Below are positions 8,879 through 17,549 of a stretch of DNA of 64,000 nt, piece by piece. The DNA lies in NCBI GenBank assembly GCA_964563495.1, contig CAZLYK010000009.1, positions 1-64,000 of the forward strand. The letters run 5' to 3'. The notes under the pieces were generated by a model. That model worked only from the letters and a program-made list of their open reading frames with translations. It ran no database searches and was not told where the DNA came from. The position numbers were made by a program, and so were the translations under genes. The stretch comes from CAZLYK01 sp964563495. Its GTDB lineage: Bacteria; Acidobacteriota; Blastocatellia; RBC074. The first letter of the stretch is position 1; each line of letters starts with the position of its first letter.

Positions 8879-10330
8879 ATGAATCACCGGGACGAAATCA
8901 ATAGTGAATACCGCCGGCTGGTCACCCGCCGTCATTTCTTCAGGGAATGCGGGATCGGGCTGGGATCGATCGCCATGGCGTCGCTGCTCGGCGATAAAAT
9001 CCTTGCCTCAACCCAGCAGGCCGCGATCAATAATCCGCTCGCACCGAAGCCGCCTCATTTCGCGGCCAGGGCAAAGCGCGTGATCTATCTCTTCCAGGCG
9101 GGCGCGCCGTCGCAGTTGGATCTCTTCGATTACAAACCCGCGCTCGTCAAATACAACGGCCAGCCGGTTCCGCAGGAGATGGTCAAAGGGATCAACTATG
9201 CTTTTATCAAACCCGACGCCGGCCTCTACGCTTCCGAGTTCAAATTCGCGAAACACGGCCAATCCGGCGCCGAAATGTCCGAGGCTTTGATTCATTTGCC
9301 GAAAGTCGCCGATCAGATCGCGATCATCCGCTCGATGATCAGCGAGGCGATCAATCACGCGCCGGGGCAGATCTTTATGAACACGGGATCGGTCCAGTTC
9401 GGCCGGCCGAGCATCGGCGCTTGGGTGACTTATGGGCTAGGCTGCGAAACGCAGGACCTGCCCGCTTTCGTCGTTCTTTCGTCGGCGGGCGGAACCAGCG
9501 GCGGCGCCGGCAACTGGGGCTGTGGTTTCCTGCCGACGATCTACCAGGGCGTGCCGTTCCGCCGGACCGGCGATCCGATCCTTTCACTCTCGAACCCGCG
9601 CGGCATGACTCGCGAGATGCAGCGAAAAACGCTCGATGCCCTCAAGGATCTCAACGCTCATCACCTCGATCTCAGCGGCGATCCGGAGATTACTACGCGA
9701 ATCAACTCCTTCGAGATGGCTTTTCGCATGCAGGAGAGCGCTCCCGAACTGATGGATCTCTCTAAAGAATCGAAAGCCACGCTCGAGATGTACGGGGCTG
9801 AGCCGGGCAGGAACTCATACGCCAACAACTGTCTGCTGGCGCGCCGGATGATCGAACGCGGCGTCCGCTTCGTCCAGCTCTTCCACGAGGCATGGGATCA
9901 CCACAGCGAAGTCTACAAAGGCGTCAAATCGCAGTCCAAACAGACCGACCAGGCGACGACTGGGCTGATTCTCGATCTCAAGCAGCGCGGACTGCTCGAC
10001 GACACGATCGTCGTCTGGGGCGGTGAATTCGGCCGCACACCCATGGTCGAGACCGACCCCGAAGCCAATCGGAGCAAAGGCCGCGATCACCACAACAAGG
10101 CCTTCTCGATGTGGGTCGCTGGCGGAGGCTTCAAACCCGGCGTGACCGTCGGCGAAACCGATGAGCTGGGATTCAATGTAGTCAATGACCCGGTCCACGT
10201 CCACGACCTGCACGCGACGATTTTGCACCTCCTCGGGTTCGAACATACGAAGCTGACTTATCGTTACCAGGGCAGGGATTTTCGGCTGACCGACGTCGGC
10301 GGAATCGTGGTTGAAAAACTGTTGGTCTAA
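8879..10330 (+). CDS. DUF1501 domain-containing protein (Tat-exported)
   Basis: The 483-residue protein begins with a twin-arginine signal (TRRHFF followed by a short hydrophobic stretch, about residues 17-40), so it should be exported folded. The remainder matches the DUF1501 fold, related to the alkaline-phosphatase/sulfatase superfamily, with VVWGGEFGRTPMVE and GRDHHNKAFSMWVAGGG near residues 378-420. It starts 2 bases after the DUF1549/DUF1553 gene, the standard pairing, so the two very likely act together, probably on polysaccharide or its products. No enzymatic activity is established for the family. Confidence 0.9.
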   Translation: MNHRDEINSEYRRLVTRRHFFRECGIGLGSIAMASLLGDKILASTQQAAINNPLAPKPPHFAARAKRVIYLFQAGAPSQLDLFDYKPALVKYNGQPVPQEMVKGINYAFIKPDAGLYASEFKFAKHGQSGAEMSEALIHLPKVADQIAIIRSMISEAINHAPGQIFMNTGSVQFGRPSIGAWVTYGLGCETQDLPAFVVLSSAGGTSGGAGNWGCGFLPTIYQGVPFRRTGDPILSLSNPRGMTREMQRKTLDALKDLNAHHLDLSGDPEITTRINSFEMAFRMQESAPELMDLSKESKATLEMYGAEPGRNSYANNCLLARRMIERGVRFVQLFHEAWDHHSEVYKGVKSQSKQTDQATTGLILDLKQRGLLDDTIVVWGGEFGRTPMVETDPEANRSKGRDHHNKAFSMWVAGGGFKPGVTVGETDELGFNVVNDPVHVHDLHATILHLLGFEHTKLTYRYQGRDFRLTDVGGIVVEKLLV

Positions 10331-10372
10331 ATCAAACCGGACAACGCCGGGACACTGGTTGCGTGAGCCCCG

Positions 10373-10413
10373 AAGACGAGATTGACGAAATTGTTTGAGG
10401 ATTAAACAAGATG
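10373..10413 (+). repeat. diverged left half of CAGGATT repeat, supplies start codon
   Basis: The segment aligns without gaps to the left arm of the repeat (about 28 of 39 bases match from GACAGGATTGAC onward), with the inner part GAGGATTAAACAAGATG best conserved. The last three bases are the ATG of the next gene and GAGG is its Shine-Dalgarno site. Confidence 0.6.
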
Positions 10414-12318
10414 AAATACCGATCTTGGCTGCTGATTTTTCTCATCCTCGTGCCGGCCGCTGTCGCTCAATCTTTGTCGCCGCAAAGCAAGCCTAAACCG
10501 GCTGCGCCGGCGAAGAGCGATGAGGCCGCGGAAAAAGAGCAGAAAGAGGCGGAATTGACCGCCCTCGAGTTCCGGGCATTGAGTCTGATCGAGGAGGCCG
10601 GCCGCGACGCCGGTCGGCTTGAGAATCTGCGGGAGGGCGCCAGATTGCAGGCTTTGGCGGCGGATCTGCTCTGGTCCCACCGGAGGGACAGGGCCCGGCA
10701 GCTTTTCGATGAGGCCTTTCAAACCGCCGAGCAGCACTACCGGAAAAGTCAGGACAATAATACGACCAGGATCTCAAACAGCGCCTGGGTCAGCCGCGAC
10801 GATGTCCGCATGGAGATCGTTCGTCTGATCAATAAGCACGACCCGGCTCTGGGGCGGGAGTACACTGAAAAGTTTATCGAATCGAAGAAAAAACAGCGTG
10901 AGAGCGGCAATCAAGAGGGGGCGAAGCCGAACAGCCTCGACCAGATGTTCGGCTCGAATTCGACCGCGGCGAGCGACCTTCTCCGGATCTCGGATTCTCT
11001 GCTCGAGGTCGACCCAAAGCTTGCCATCGAGCTCACCCAGCGAGCGATCGCGATGAGCGTCACGCCGTCCTTGAGCGGTTTTCTCAATCGGTTGTCGGAG
11101 CGTGATCGAGCCGCAGCCGATCGCCTCTTTTTCATGGCTCTCGACCGGCTGCGCGCCGACCCGGCCCCTCTGGCCGGTGAGCTCCTCTCGCTGTCCGGCT
11201 ATCCCTTCGGCGCTGAAGAGATCCGTTTTACCGATGGCGGCGGAAACACCTCGATGTGGGGGTTCGGCAAGCCGGAGAATTTCAAGGCCGATCCCAGACT
11301 GATCCAGAGGTTTCTCTTGAACGGCATGGAGATCCTCACCAAAGCCTCCGATCCGGCGGTTCTTCAGTTACCCGATGGTGTATCCAGGTTGGGAGCGGCG
11401 CTCTTCGCAGCCAGATCGATAGAGCCCAGAGTCGTCGAATATCAGCCCGCGCTGGCCGAGAAATGGCAGGGCCTGATCGCCAGGATCGCGGCGCTCACCT
11501 CGGACGGGCCGCGCCAAAGAATAGACCAGCAAATGCAGGAAGCGGCTAGCAGGAAAGCCGAGACGCAGAACCCACCTGCGAGCGGCAGCGACGCCCCGAC
11601 CGTCCAGGCTTTGATCGATCGGGCCAAAGTGGCCGGCAACATCGTCGAAAAAGACGATCTCTATATGGAAGCCGCGCTCGCCGCCGAACGGACGGGCGAT
11701 AGCTCATACGCACTGGAGGTCGCCGGCAACATCCTTGATCTGACGCTCAGGCAAAAAGCCAAATCCTGGATCAGTTTTGGGGCTTCCACGAAGGCCGTTG
11801 GTGAAAAGAGGCTGGATGACGCCAAACGCTTCGCCCTCGATGTCGATGAGGCCGATCAACGGGCCTACCTCTTTCTGGAGATCGCCAAAGCCGCACTCGG
11901 CGATAAGGATCAAGCCCGCGCGCGCGAGCTCATGGAAGAAGCCCTGCAAAAAGCCAACCAGGTGGAAGACTCGCCCGGCAAGCTGCGCTCCTTGCTCGGC
12001 CTCATCAGTCTGTACTCCCAGGTCGATTACAATCGCGCATTCGAGATTGCCGAGCACGCGGTTCGAACCGCCAATCGTATCCCATCCGACCAGCTCGGAA
12101 CGGGAATCGACGCCGCCCGGCTGGTCAGAAAGCTCGAAACCAACAGAAACAGCATGGCCATGACCACCTCCGTCACCGGGTTCAATCCCGATCACGTCTT
12201 CGCGGCTTTGGCGAAGTTCGATTTTCAGAGAGCCCTGACCATCGTCGAGGGGTTTGAAAGCCTGCCGGTCAAACTCTCGACCACTCTGGCCGTAGCCGGA
12301 ACGGCGCTCAGGAAATAA
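10411..12318 (+). CDS. secreted helical (TPR-like) protein of unknown function
   Basis: The 635-residue protein starts with a signal peptide (MKYRSWLLIFLILVPAAVAQS). An Ala/Pro/Lys-rich linker follows, then a largely alpha-helical region of repeated Glu/Ala/Arg-rich helices, for example KAKSWISFGASTKAVGEKR and ARELMEEALQKANQVED, which look like degenerate tetratricopeptide-type repeats. I do not recognise a named family. It lies 80 bases after the DUF1501 gene in the same direction. Its start codon and ribosome site sit in a diverged half-repeat. Confidence 0.75.
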   Translation: MKYRSWLLIFLILVPAAVAQSLSPQSKPKPAAPAKSDEAAEKEQKEAELTALEFRALSLIEEAGRDAGRLENLREGARLQALAADLLWSHRRDRARQLFDEAFQTAEQHYRKSQDNNTTRISNSAWVSRDDVRMEIVRLINKHDPALGREYTEKFIESKKKQRESGNQEGAKPNSLDQMFGSNSTAASDLLRISDSLLEVDPKLAIELTQRAIAMSVTPSLSGFLNRLSERDRAAADRLFFMALDRLRADPAPLAGELLSLSGYPFGAEEIRFTDGGGNTSMWGFGKPENFKADPRLIQRFLLNGMEILTKASDPAVLQLPDGVSRLGAALFAARSIEPRVVEYQPALAEKWQGLIARIAALTSDGPRQRIDQQMQEAASRKAETQNPPASGSDAPTVQALIDRAKVAGNIVEKDDLYMEAALAAERTGDSSYALEVAGNILDLTLRQKAKSWISFGASTKAVGEKRLDDAKRFALDVDEADQRAYLFLEIAKAALGDKDQARARELMEEALQKANQVEDSPGKLRSLLGLISLYSQVDYNRAFEIAEHAVRTANRIPSDQLGTGIDAARLVRKLETNRNSMAMTTSVTGFNPDHVFAALAKFDFQRALTIVEGFESLPVKLSTTLAVAGTALRK

Positions 12319-12331
12319 CCCTCGGTCGATC

Positions 12332-13075
12332 ATGTCTTCTATGCCGGATGAGCTCGTCCGCCTTTCCAAACTCATGTCTGAACGGGGCATCTGCTCGCGC
12401 CGTGAAGCGGATGCCCTGATCAGCCAGGGGCTGGTGCGGGTCGATGGTGCGATCGTTAATCAGCTCGGCGTCAAGGTCTCGCCACAGGCGAAGATCGAGC
12501 TCGATCCCAAGGCTCTCAGCCATCAACAATCATGGGTCACCATTATTCTCAACAAGCCCGTCGGTTACGTCTCGGCCCAGCCCGAACCGGGTTACACTCC
12601 GGCGATCAAGCTCATCACGCCGGCGAATATGTTCGGTAAATCCGAGCTCAAATTGCGGCCCGAACATTTGAAAGGTTTGGCTGTCGCCGGTCGATTGGAT
12701 ATCGATTCGCAGGGACTGTTACTGCTGACACAGGACGGCCGGATGGCCAAGAAGATCATCGGTGAAAAGAGCGGGATCGAAAAAGAGTACATCGTCCGCG
12801 TCGCCGGCTCGCTTTCGGAGGAGAACCTCGGGCTTTTGCGTGACGGCCTCTCGCTCGACGGCAAGCGGCTTCTGCCCGCACGGGTCGAGTGGATCAATCG
12901 CGACCAGTTGAGGTTCGTCCTCAAAGAAGGGAAAAAACGCCAGATCCGCCGTGTCTGTGAGATGGTCGGTTTGAAAGTCATCGGTCTCAAGCGGGTGAGG
13001 ATCGGTAAGATCGCACTCGGCAATTTGCCGGAAGGGAAATGGCGATTCCTGCGACCTGACGAATCAATCGATTAA
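12332..13075 (+). CDS. RsuA/RluB-family 23S/16S rRNA pseudouridine synthase
   Basis: The 247-residue protein isomerises a uridine in rRNA. It has an N-terminal S4 RNA-binding domain (VRLSKLMSERGICSRREAD, about 6-50) and the catalytic domain with GRLDIDSQGLLLLTQDG near residue 120, whose aspartate is the nucleophile, and the family signature EGKKRQIRRVCEMVGLKV near residue 196. Length suits RluB/RsuA enzymes; the exact target uridine cannot be assigned. It starts 13 bases after the preceding gene and converges on the aminotransferase gene. Confidence 0.92.
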   Translation: MSSMPDELVRLSKLMSERGICSRREADALISQGLVRVDGAIVNQLGVKVSPQAKIELDPKALSHQQSWVTIILNKPVGYVSAQPEPGYTPAIKLITPANMFGKSELKLRPEHLKGLAVAGRLDIDSQGLLLLTQDGRMAKKIIGEKSGIEKEYIVRVAGSLSEENLGLLRDGLSLDGKRLLPARVEWINRDQLRFVLKEGKKRQIRRVCEMVGLKVIGLKRVRIGKIALGNLPEGKWRFLRPDESID

Positions 13076-13077
13076 TT

Positions 13078-13178
13078 AATAGACAGGATTGACAAGATTC
13101 CTGCAGGATTAAACCGGATTTAAGACAACCGAAAAAATCCGGTTTAATCCTGCAGGAATCTTGTCAATCCTGTCTATT
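13078..13178. repeat. CAGGATT palindromic repeat, copy 6 (near-perfect)
   Basis: This is an almost perfect inverted repeat between two convergent genes. Deviations in the left arm (GACAAGATTCC, AAACCGGATT) are mirrored exactly in the right arm (GGAATCTTGTC, AATCCGGTTT). The loop is a variant of AAGACAAGGC. The right end provides the TAG stop of the aminotransferase. Confidence 0.92.
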
Positions 13179-14382
13179 TCCTCTCGTTGATCATCTCCTT
13201 GATGCGTTCGATGGCTTCCTGAATCGCTTCGAGCGAGTTGGCATAGGACATTCTCAGGTACCCTTCGGCTCCGAACGCCGAGCCGGCAGTCAGGACCACT
13301 CCATACTTCCACAACAGCTCGTCGGCCAGCTCCTTAGAGGTGGCGAATCCGCAATTTTTCATCAACTCTCTGACGTTCGGGAATGCATAAAAAGCGCCTT
13401 CCGGTTCGCCGCATTTGATTCCCGGGACCTGGTTGAGCGCGGGGATCAACCATTCGGCGCGGCGCTGGTACTCGGCGAGCATGGTCCTGACCGAGTCCTG
13501 CGATTCGGTCAAGGCGGCGATCGCGGCCTTCTGCGCGATCGATGCGGCATTGGTCGCCGAGTGGCTTTGGATCTTGGTCACTTCCGTCACCCACTCCTGC
13601 GGGCCGAGGGTGAAGCCGATGCGCCACCCGGTCATGGCATAAGTCTTGGAGAGCGAGCCGGCGATCAGGACTCGCGACCTCAGCTCGGGCGATAGCGTTG
13701 CGGCCGAATGTACTTTATGCGGCGAGTAGACGAACTGAAGATAGCATTCGTCCGAGATCACCCAGAGACCCTGCTCGACCGCGACCTCGACTATCTTCTT
13801 GAACTCCTCCGGATGAATCACCCGTCCCGTCGGATTCGACGGCGAGTTGATGATCAAGAGCTTCGCCTTCGGCGTGATCGACGCTTTGACCAGATCCGCG
13901 GTCAAATGGAAATCGGTCATCTCAGTCTCGACCGGAACGATTTTTCCTTCGGCAAAATGGACGATCTCCGGAAATGAGACCCAGCACGGTTTTTCCAGCA
14001 AGACCTCATCGCCGGGATCGATCAACCCGAGCACGGCGTTGAAAATCCCCTGCTTCCCGCCGAGCACGACGCAGCATTGCTCCGGCGCATAATCAGAGCC
14101 GAAGTTGGAATTCATATAATCGCAGATCGCCTCACGCAAAGGCATAATCCCGCTCGGCGAGGTGTATTTGGTGAAATTCTCATCGAGCGCACGCTTGGCG
14201 GCCGCTTTGATATTTTCCGGCGTCGGAAAATCCGGCTCACCGACGCCCAGGTCGATCACTTTGACTCCCTGCGAACGCAACTTTTCAGCCGCCATGACCA
14301 CAGCCGCGGTAGACGACAGCCTGGTCAGCCGGGCTCTGGCTGAAACGGGAAAGGCGGTTGCGGATTTTGAGGATGTGCTCAT
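13174..14382 (-). CDS. class I pyridoxal-phosphate aminotransferase (aspartate aminotransferase type)
   Basis: The 402-residue protein is a fold-type I aminotransferase of the aspartate aminotransferase Ib subgroup. The PLP lysine lies in AGSLSKTYAMTGWRIGF near residue 246, and SPSNPTGRV near residue 178 is the substrate/PLP-binding Asn-Pro-Thr-Gly motif. It probably interconverts aspartate and oxaloacetate, although related enzymes act on prephenate or branched donors. The start overlaps the coaD stop by four bases (ATGA), so translation is coupled. Its TAG stop is supplied by the repeat downstream. Confidence 0.93.
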   Translation of the reverse strand: MSTSSKSATAFPVSARARLTRLSSTAAVVMAAEKLRSQGVKVIDLGVGEPDFPTPENIKAAAKRALDENFTKYTSPSGIMPLREAICDYMNSNFGSDYAPEQCCVVLGGKQGIFNAVLGLIDPGDEVLLEKPCWVSFPEIVHFAEGKIVPVETEMTDFHLTADLVKASITPKAKLLIINSPSNPTGRVIHPEEFKKIVEVAVEQGLWVISDECYLQFVYSPHKVHSAATLSPELRSRVLIAGSLSKTYAMTGWRIGFTLGPQEWVTEVTKIQSHSATNAASIAQKAAIAALTESQDSVRTMLAEYQRRAEWLIPALNQVPGIKCGEPEGAFYAFPNVRELMKNCGFATSKELADELLWKYGVVLTAGSAFGAEGYLRMSYANSLEAIQEAIERIKEMINERK

Positions 14383-14864
14383 TTTTTTCCTTGCTGCTTC
14401 ATTTTTTCGATGACGATATCCGGGACCAAGCCTTCGATCGAGCCGCCGAGACTGAACACTTCTTTGATCAGGGTCGAGCTGATGAATGAATTTTCCTCAG
14501 CCGCGACCAGCATGACGGTCTCGACATCCGGATTGAGTCGGCGATTCATGAGGACCATCGGCAGCTCATATTCGTAATCCTTGATCGATCGCACTCCGCG
14601 AATAATCGCATCCGCCCGGCGCCGCCGCGCATAATCCACCAACAATCCCTCGAAGGTCTCGATCGTGACCTGAGGAAAACGAGGCTTGAGCACCTCGGTC
14701 AGAAGCTCTATTCGCTGAGAGATCGAAAACATCGGCTGTTTGCCGGGGTTGACCAGCAAGGCGACGATGACTTGATCGAACAGCTTGCACCCGCGCGCAA
14801 TGATGTCGACATGACCGTTGGTCGGCGGATCGAATGAACCAGGATAGATGGCGAGTTTGGACAA
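14379..14864 (-). CDS. coaD: pantetheine-phosphate adenylyltransferase
   Basis: The 161-residue protein catalyses the fourth step of coenzyme A synthesis, joining 4'-phosphopantetheine and ATP. It has the nucleotidyltransferase T/HxGH-type motif YPGSFDPPTNGHVDII at residues 7-22 and the ISSTLIKEV motif near residue 128, and is the usual length. It lies 24 bases after rsmD and overlaps the aminotransferase start, so rsmD-coaD-aminotransferase form one minus-strand operon; rsmD-coaD linkage is common in bacteria. Confidence 0.96.
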   Translation of the reverse strand: MSKLAIYPGSFDPPTNGHVDIIARGCKLFDQVIVALLVNPGKQPMFSISQRIELLTEVLKPRFPQVTIETFEGLLVDYARRRRADAIIRGVRSIKDYEYELPMVLMNRRLNPDVETVMLVAAEENSFISSTLIKEVFSLGGSIEGLVPDIVIEKMKQQGKK

Positions 14865-14888
14865 GGCGTTTGTCTTTTCTCTCCCTGC

Positions 14889-15473
14889 TCATGAATCGGT
14901 AGCAGGCTGCGATGGTAACACGGGTTCAAGGCTGTAAAAAGTCAAACAGGACTCGCCCTGCCTGATCTCGCGATAGGGGCGCAATCGATCATAACTCGGG
15001 GCGAGCGGCATCTGCCGGCGATGCTCGACGATGACTAGACCGTCATCGGCGATCAATTGGTTGAGGGCTAATTGCCGGAGGACCGGTGAATAGATCCCGG
15101 AATCATACGGGGGGTCAAAATAGCAGATATCGAACCGCTCCTCTTCCGAAGCCAGTTTTCTCAAAGCCTTGAGCGCTTCAGAGTTGATCAGCCTGAACCC
15201 CTCCTCGATCCCGCAGTGGCTCAGGTTCTCGCCGATCACTGCGGCGGCTTTGCGTGATGCCTCGATGAAGGTGACGCCGGCCGCTCCGCGTGAAAGCGCC
15301 TCTATCCCGACCGCACCCGATCCCGCACACAGATCCAGAAAACGCGCCCCGGCGATCTGCGGAGCGATGACATTGAAGAGCGTCTCGCGCAGCCGGTCCG
15401 ATGTCGGGCGCACCTGCACCCCTTCGAGCGTCTTCAGCCTGCGGCCTTTGTATGTCCCGGCAATTACTCGCAT
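14889..15473 (-). CDS. rsmD: 16S rRNA (guanine966-N2)-methyltransferase RsmD
   Basis: The 194-residue protein methylates G966 of 16S rRNA. It opens with the family signature MRVIAGTYKGRRLKT and shows the SAM loop FLDLCAGSGAVGIEALSRGA near residue 45 and the catalytic DPPY motif in CYFDPPYDSG near residue 120. It is the first gene of an operon with coaD and the aminotransferase. A short degenerate repeat separates it from galE upstream. Confidence 0.95.
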   Translation of the reverse strand: MRVIAGTYKGRRLKTLEGVQVRPTSDRLRETLFNVIAPQIAGARFLDLCAGSGAVGIEALSRGAAGVTFIEASRKAAAVIGENLSHCGIEEGFRLINSEALKALRKLASEEERFDICYFDPPYDSGIYSPVLRQLALNQLIADDGLVIVEHRRQMPLAPSYDRLRPYREIRQGESCLTFYSLEPVLPSQPATDS

Positions 15474-15483
15474 AAAATTATTG

Positions 15484-15512
15484 AATAGATGGGATTGTCA
15501 ATCCTGTCTATT
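15484..15512. repeat. minimal CAGGATT repeat remnant
   Basis: A 29-base collapsed copy (AATAGATGGGATTG joined to TCAATCCTGTCTATT) keeps only the outer ends of the two arms, as if the inner part had been deleted. It lies between galE and rsmD and immediately follows the galE stop (TAA, with the repeat TAG next in frame). Confidence 0.75.
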
Positions 15513-16485
15513 ATTTATACCCATGAGGATGGTTCAGATGCCAGCGCCAGGCGGACTCGATAATCCGATCGAGCTCGCTCTGACGCGGCTGCCAACCCAG
15601 GTCGCGCATGATCTTATCGGGGCTGGCGATCAGCACCGGAGGATCGCCCGGGCGGCGCGGAGCCGCCTCGGTCGAAATCCATCTGCCCGTGACTTGCCTC
15701 GCCATTTCGACCACTTCGGCTACCGAATAACCGCTCCCGTAACCCAGATTATAGACATCGCTGCGTTTTTCCGTCACGCCCAGGGCGAGGATGTGCGCGG
15801 CTGCCAGATCGACGACGTGAATGTAATCGCGCACGCACGTTCCGTCGGGCGTGTCGTAGTCTTCGCCGTAGACGTCCACGTGGCCGGCTTTGCCGGCCGC
15901 GACTCGCAGCACGTTCGGTATCAGATGGGTCTCGGGTTGGTGGTCTTCGCCGAAACGATCGCTTGCGCCGGCTGCATTGAAATATCGCAGGCTGACATAA
16001 TTGAGCTGGTGGGCTTCCTCGTACCAGCGCAGCAATCGCTCGAAGGCGAGCTTCGATTCGCCGTATGGATTGGCCGGAACCGCAGCCGTCTCTTCGTTGA
16101 TCGGCATCGTCGGCGGCGCTCCATAGACCGCCGCTGTTGAAGAGAAGACCAGCCGTTTGACACCGGCCGCCAGCATGGCATCGAGCAGCGCGATTCCCCC
16201 TCCGACATTGTTGGTGAAATATAGATGAGGCTGAACCACCGATTCGGCGGCCAGGCTCGATCCGGCCATGTGGATCACCGCTTCGATCCCATGCCGGTCG
16301 AGCGTCTCGACCAGTCTCCGGCGATCCGAAAGCTCGCCCTCGACCAGAATCGCCTCGGGCGAAACGGCCGCCGCGTGCCCTTTGCTCAAATTATCCAGGA
16401 CAATCGGGTTGTGACCCTGAGCAATCAAATACTCGACGATCACGCTGCCGATGTACCCGGCTCCGCCCGTGACAAGAACCTTCAT
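15511..16485 (-). CDS. galE: UDP-glucose 4-epimerase (first copy)
   Basis: The 324-residue protein is an extended short-chain dehydrogenase that interconverts UDP-glucose and UDP-galactose with bound NAD. It has the GGAGYIGS dinucleotide loop at residues 7-14, the catalytic YGESK (Tyr-x3-Lys) near residue 144 and the C-terminal Arg-rich RRPGDPP substrate segment. It stands alone here, away from the galT-galK-galE cluster near 33-37 kb, and shares the same overall motif pattern as that second copy; it may serve surface-glycan synthesis, but that is inference. Confidence 0.93.
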   Translation of the reverse strand: MKVLVTGGAGYIGSVIVEYLIAQGHNPIVLDNLSKGHAAAVSPEAILVEGELSDRRRLVETLDRHGIEAVIHMAGSSLAAESVVQPHLYFTNNVGGGIALLDAMLAAGVKRLVFSSTAAVYGAPPTMPINEETAAVPANPYGESKLAFERLLRWYEEAHQLNYVSLRYFNAAGASDRFGEDHQPETHLIPNVLRVAAGKAGHVDVYGEDYDTPDGTCVRDYIHVVDLAAAHILALGVTEKRSDVYNLGYGSGYSVAEVVEMARQVTGRWISTEAAPRRPGDPPVLIASPDKIMRDLGWQPRQSELDRIIESAWRWHLNHPHGYK

Positions 16486-16505
16486 GAATAAATTGGCCTC
16501 CTAAA

Positions 16506-16592
16506 AATAGACAGGATTGACGGGTTTTTTGCTCGATTAAACAGGATGACCTCCTGTTTAATCATGCAAAAATCCCGTCAATCCTGTCTATT
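16506..16592. repeat. CAGGATT palindromic repeat, copy 8
   Basis: The full element lies between two minus-strand genes (the pilin-like gene end and the galE start). The arms share matched changes (GACGGG in the left arm, CCCGTC in the right; TTAAACAGG against CCTGTTTAA), with only a short central loop. Confidence 0.88.
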
Positions 16593-16607
16593 AATAGCCG
16601 GATTATT

Positions 16608-17549
16608 TTAACTGCCGGGGCAGGGAACGGTCTTTCCATCCGGGCCGCGACAAAGTTTACCGGGTATCAGGACGCCGAAGCACTTGCCGTCGACCAAAAT
16701 GCCACCCTTGGGACAGTCACCGGTCGCGCCCGGAGGACTGCTGGCGGCGCTGAAGATGACCATGTTCGGAGCGATAAAGCCTCCGGCCATGACCGTTACG
16801 CCGGGGAAGAAGAGCGAGTGGTCGTAATATTCAATGCCGTAATAACTGCGAAACATCCTGTCGCTCTTACGGCTGACCACGCCGACGATCGGCCCCTTAC
16901 CCGGTTCGCTCTCGTCGAGCGATAATCCCGAATCATTGGCGCCGGCATTGCCGTCCAACTGGGTATCGGCCGGCTGGCCGGGCAGCCGTGTCGTCCCCAT
17001 CTGGGCGAGCACAACCAGATTGGCCGGGGGCGGCGGCAGCGCGATATTCCCCTTTTGCTGCGTCGCCAGATAAGCATCGTAGAGTTCCTTGACGAGCGGG
17101 TCACCCGGGCGAACCAGACGCCAGTTGGACATGCCGGGCGTGCAGGGCGTCATCGGATCGCACAACGCCGATGGGCGAAGCAGTCTGATCTTCTTGCCTC
17201 CCACATCTATGCCCTCTATCAACTGAGTCAGATCGGTCGGAAACTGCTGGCCGCCCCGCATCGCCGCGTAGCGCCCCAAAGCCGCCGAGATCTGCTGCCC
17301 GCGCCAGAGCATCTCCTCTTCGCGCTCGCGCTGCGTCTCCATTTTGACCATCGGCGCTGTCGCCGTCATCAAAATCAGCGAAAACATCATGACACCAATC
17401 AAACCCACCAGCGCGTAACCGCGCTCGCCGCGTTTCACCTTGCGGCGCTGAGCAGTGTCTCCCGCCCGCTGATTGATCAAATTCTCTTTCATCTTCCTCA
17501 TACCTCTGAACTCTCGCTCTCTCAACCGTTCAGCCCGGGGCTCAGCCAT
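16608..17549 (-). CDS. type II secretion/type IV pilin-like protein
   Basis: The protein of about 313 residues has a basic leader, then a single pilin-like N-terminal helix GYALVGLIGVMMFSLILMTA, followed by KMETQREREEEMLWRGQQI, typical of GspG-like pseudopilins in Acidobacteria. The processed position 5, usually glutamate, is glycine here, so it is a non-canonical minor pilin or pseudopilin. The C-terminal third is variable and cysteine-containing (CPKGG, CRGPDGK). The ATG at 17549 overlaps the stop of the PilP-like gene; a GTG at 17555 is an alternative. It is the last gene of the pilN-pilO-like operon. Confidence 0.7.
   Translation of the reverse strand: MAEPRAERLREREFRGMRKMKENLINQRAGDTAQRRKVKRGERGYALVGLIGVMMFSLILMTATAPMVKMETQREREEEMLWRGQQISAALGRYAAMRGGQQFPTDLTQLIEGIDVGGKKIRLLRPSALCDPMTPCTPGMSNWRLVRPGDPLVKELYDAYLATQQKGNIALPPPPANLVVLAQMGTTRLPGQPADTQLDGNAGANDSGLSLDESEPGKGPIVGVVSRKSDRMFRSYYGIEYYDHSLFFPGVTVMAGGFIAPNMVIFSAASSPPGATGDCPKGGILVDGKCFGVLIPGKLCRGPDGKTVPCPGS

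Noticed and set aside
15484..15512. Terminator for galE
   Set aside because: The short collapsed repeat pairs only about a dozen bases and lacks a T-run; it is better described as a repeat remnant.
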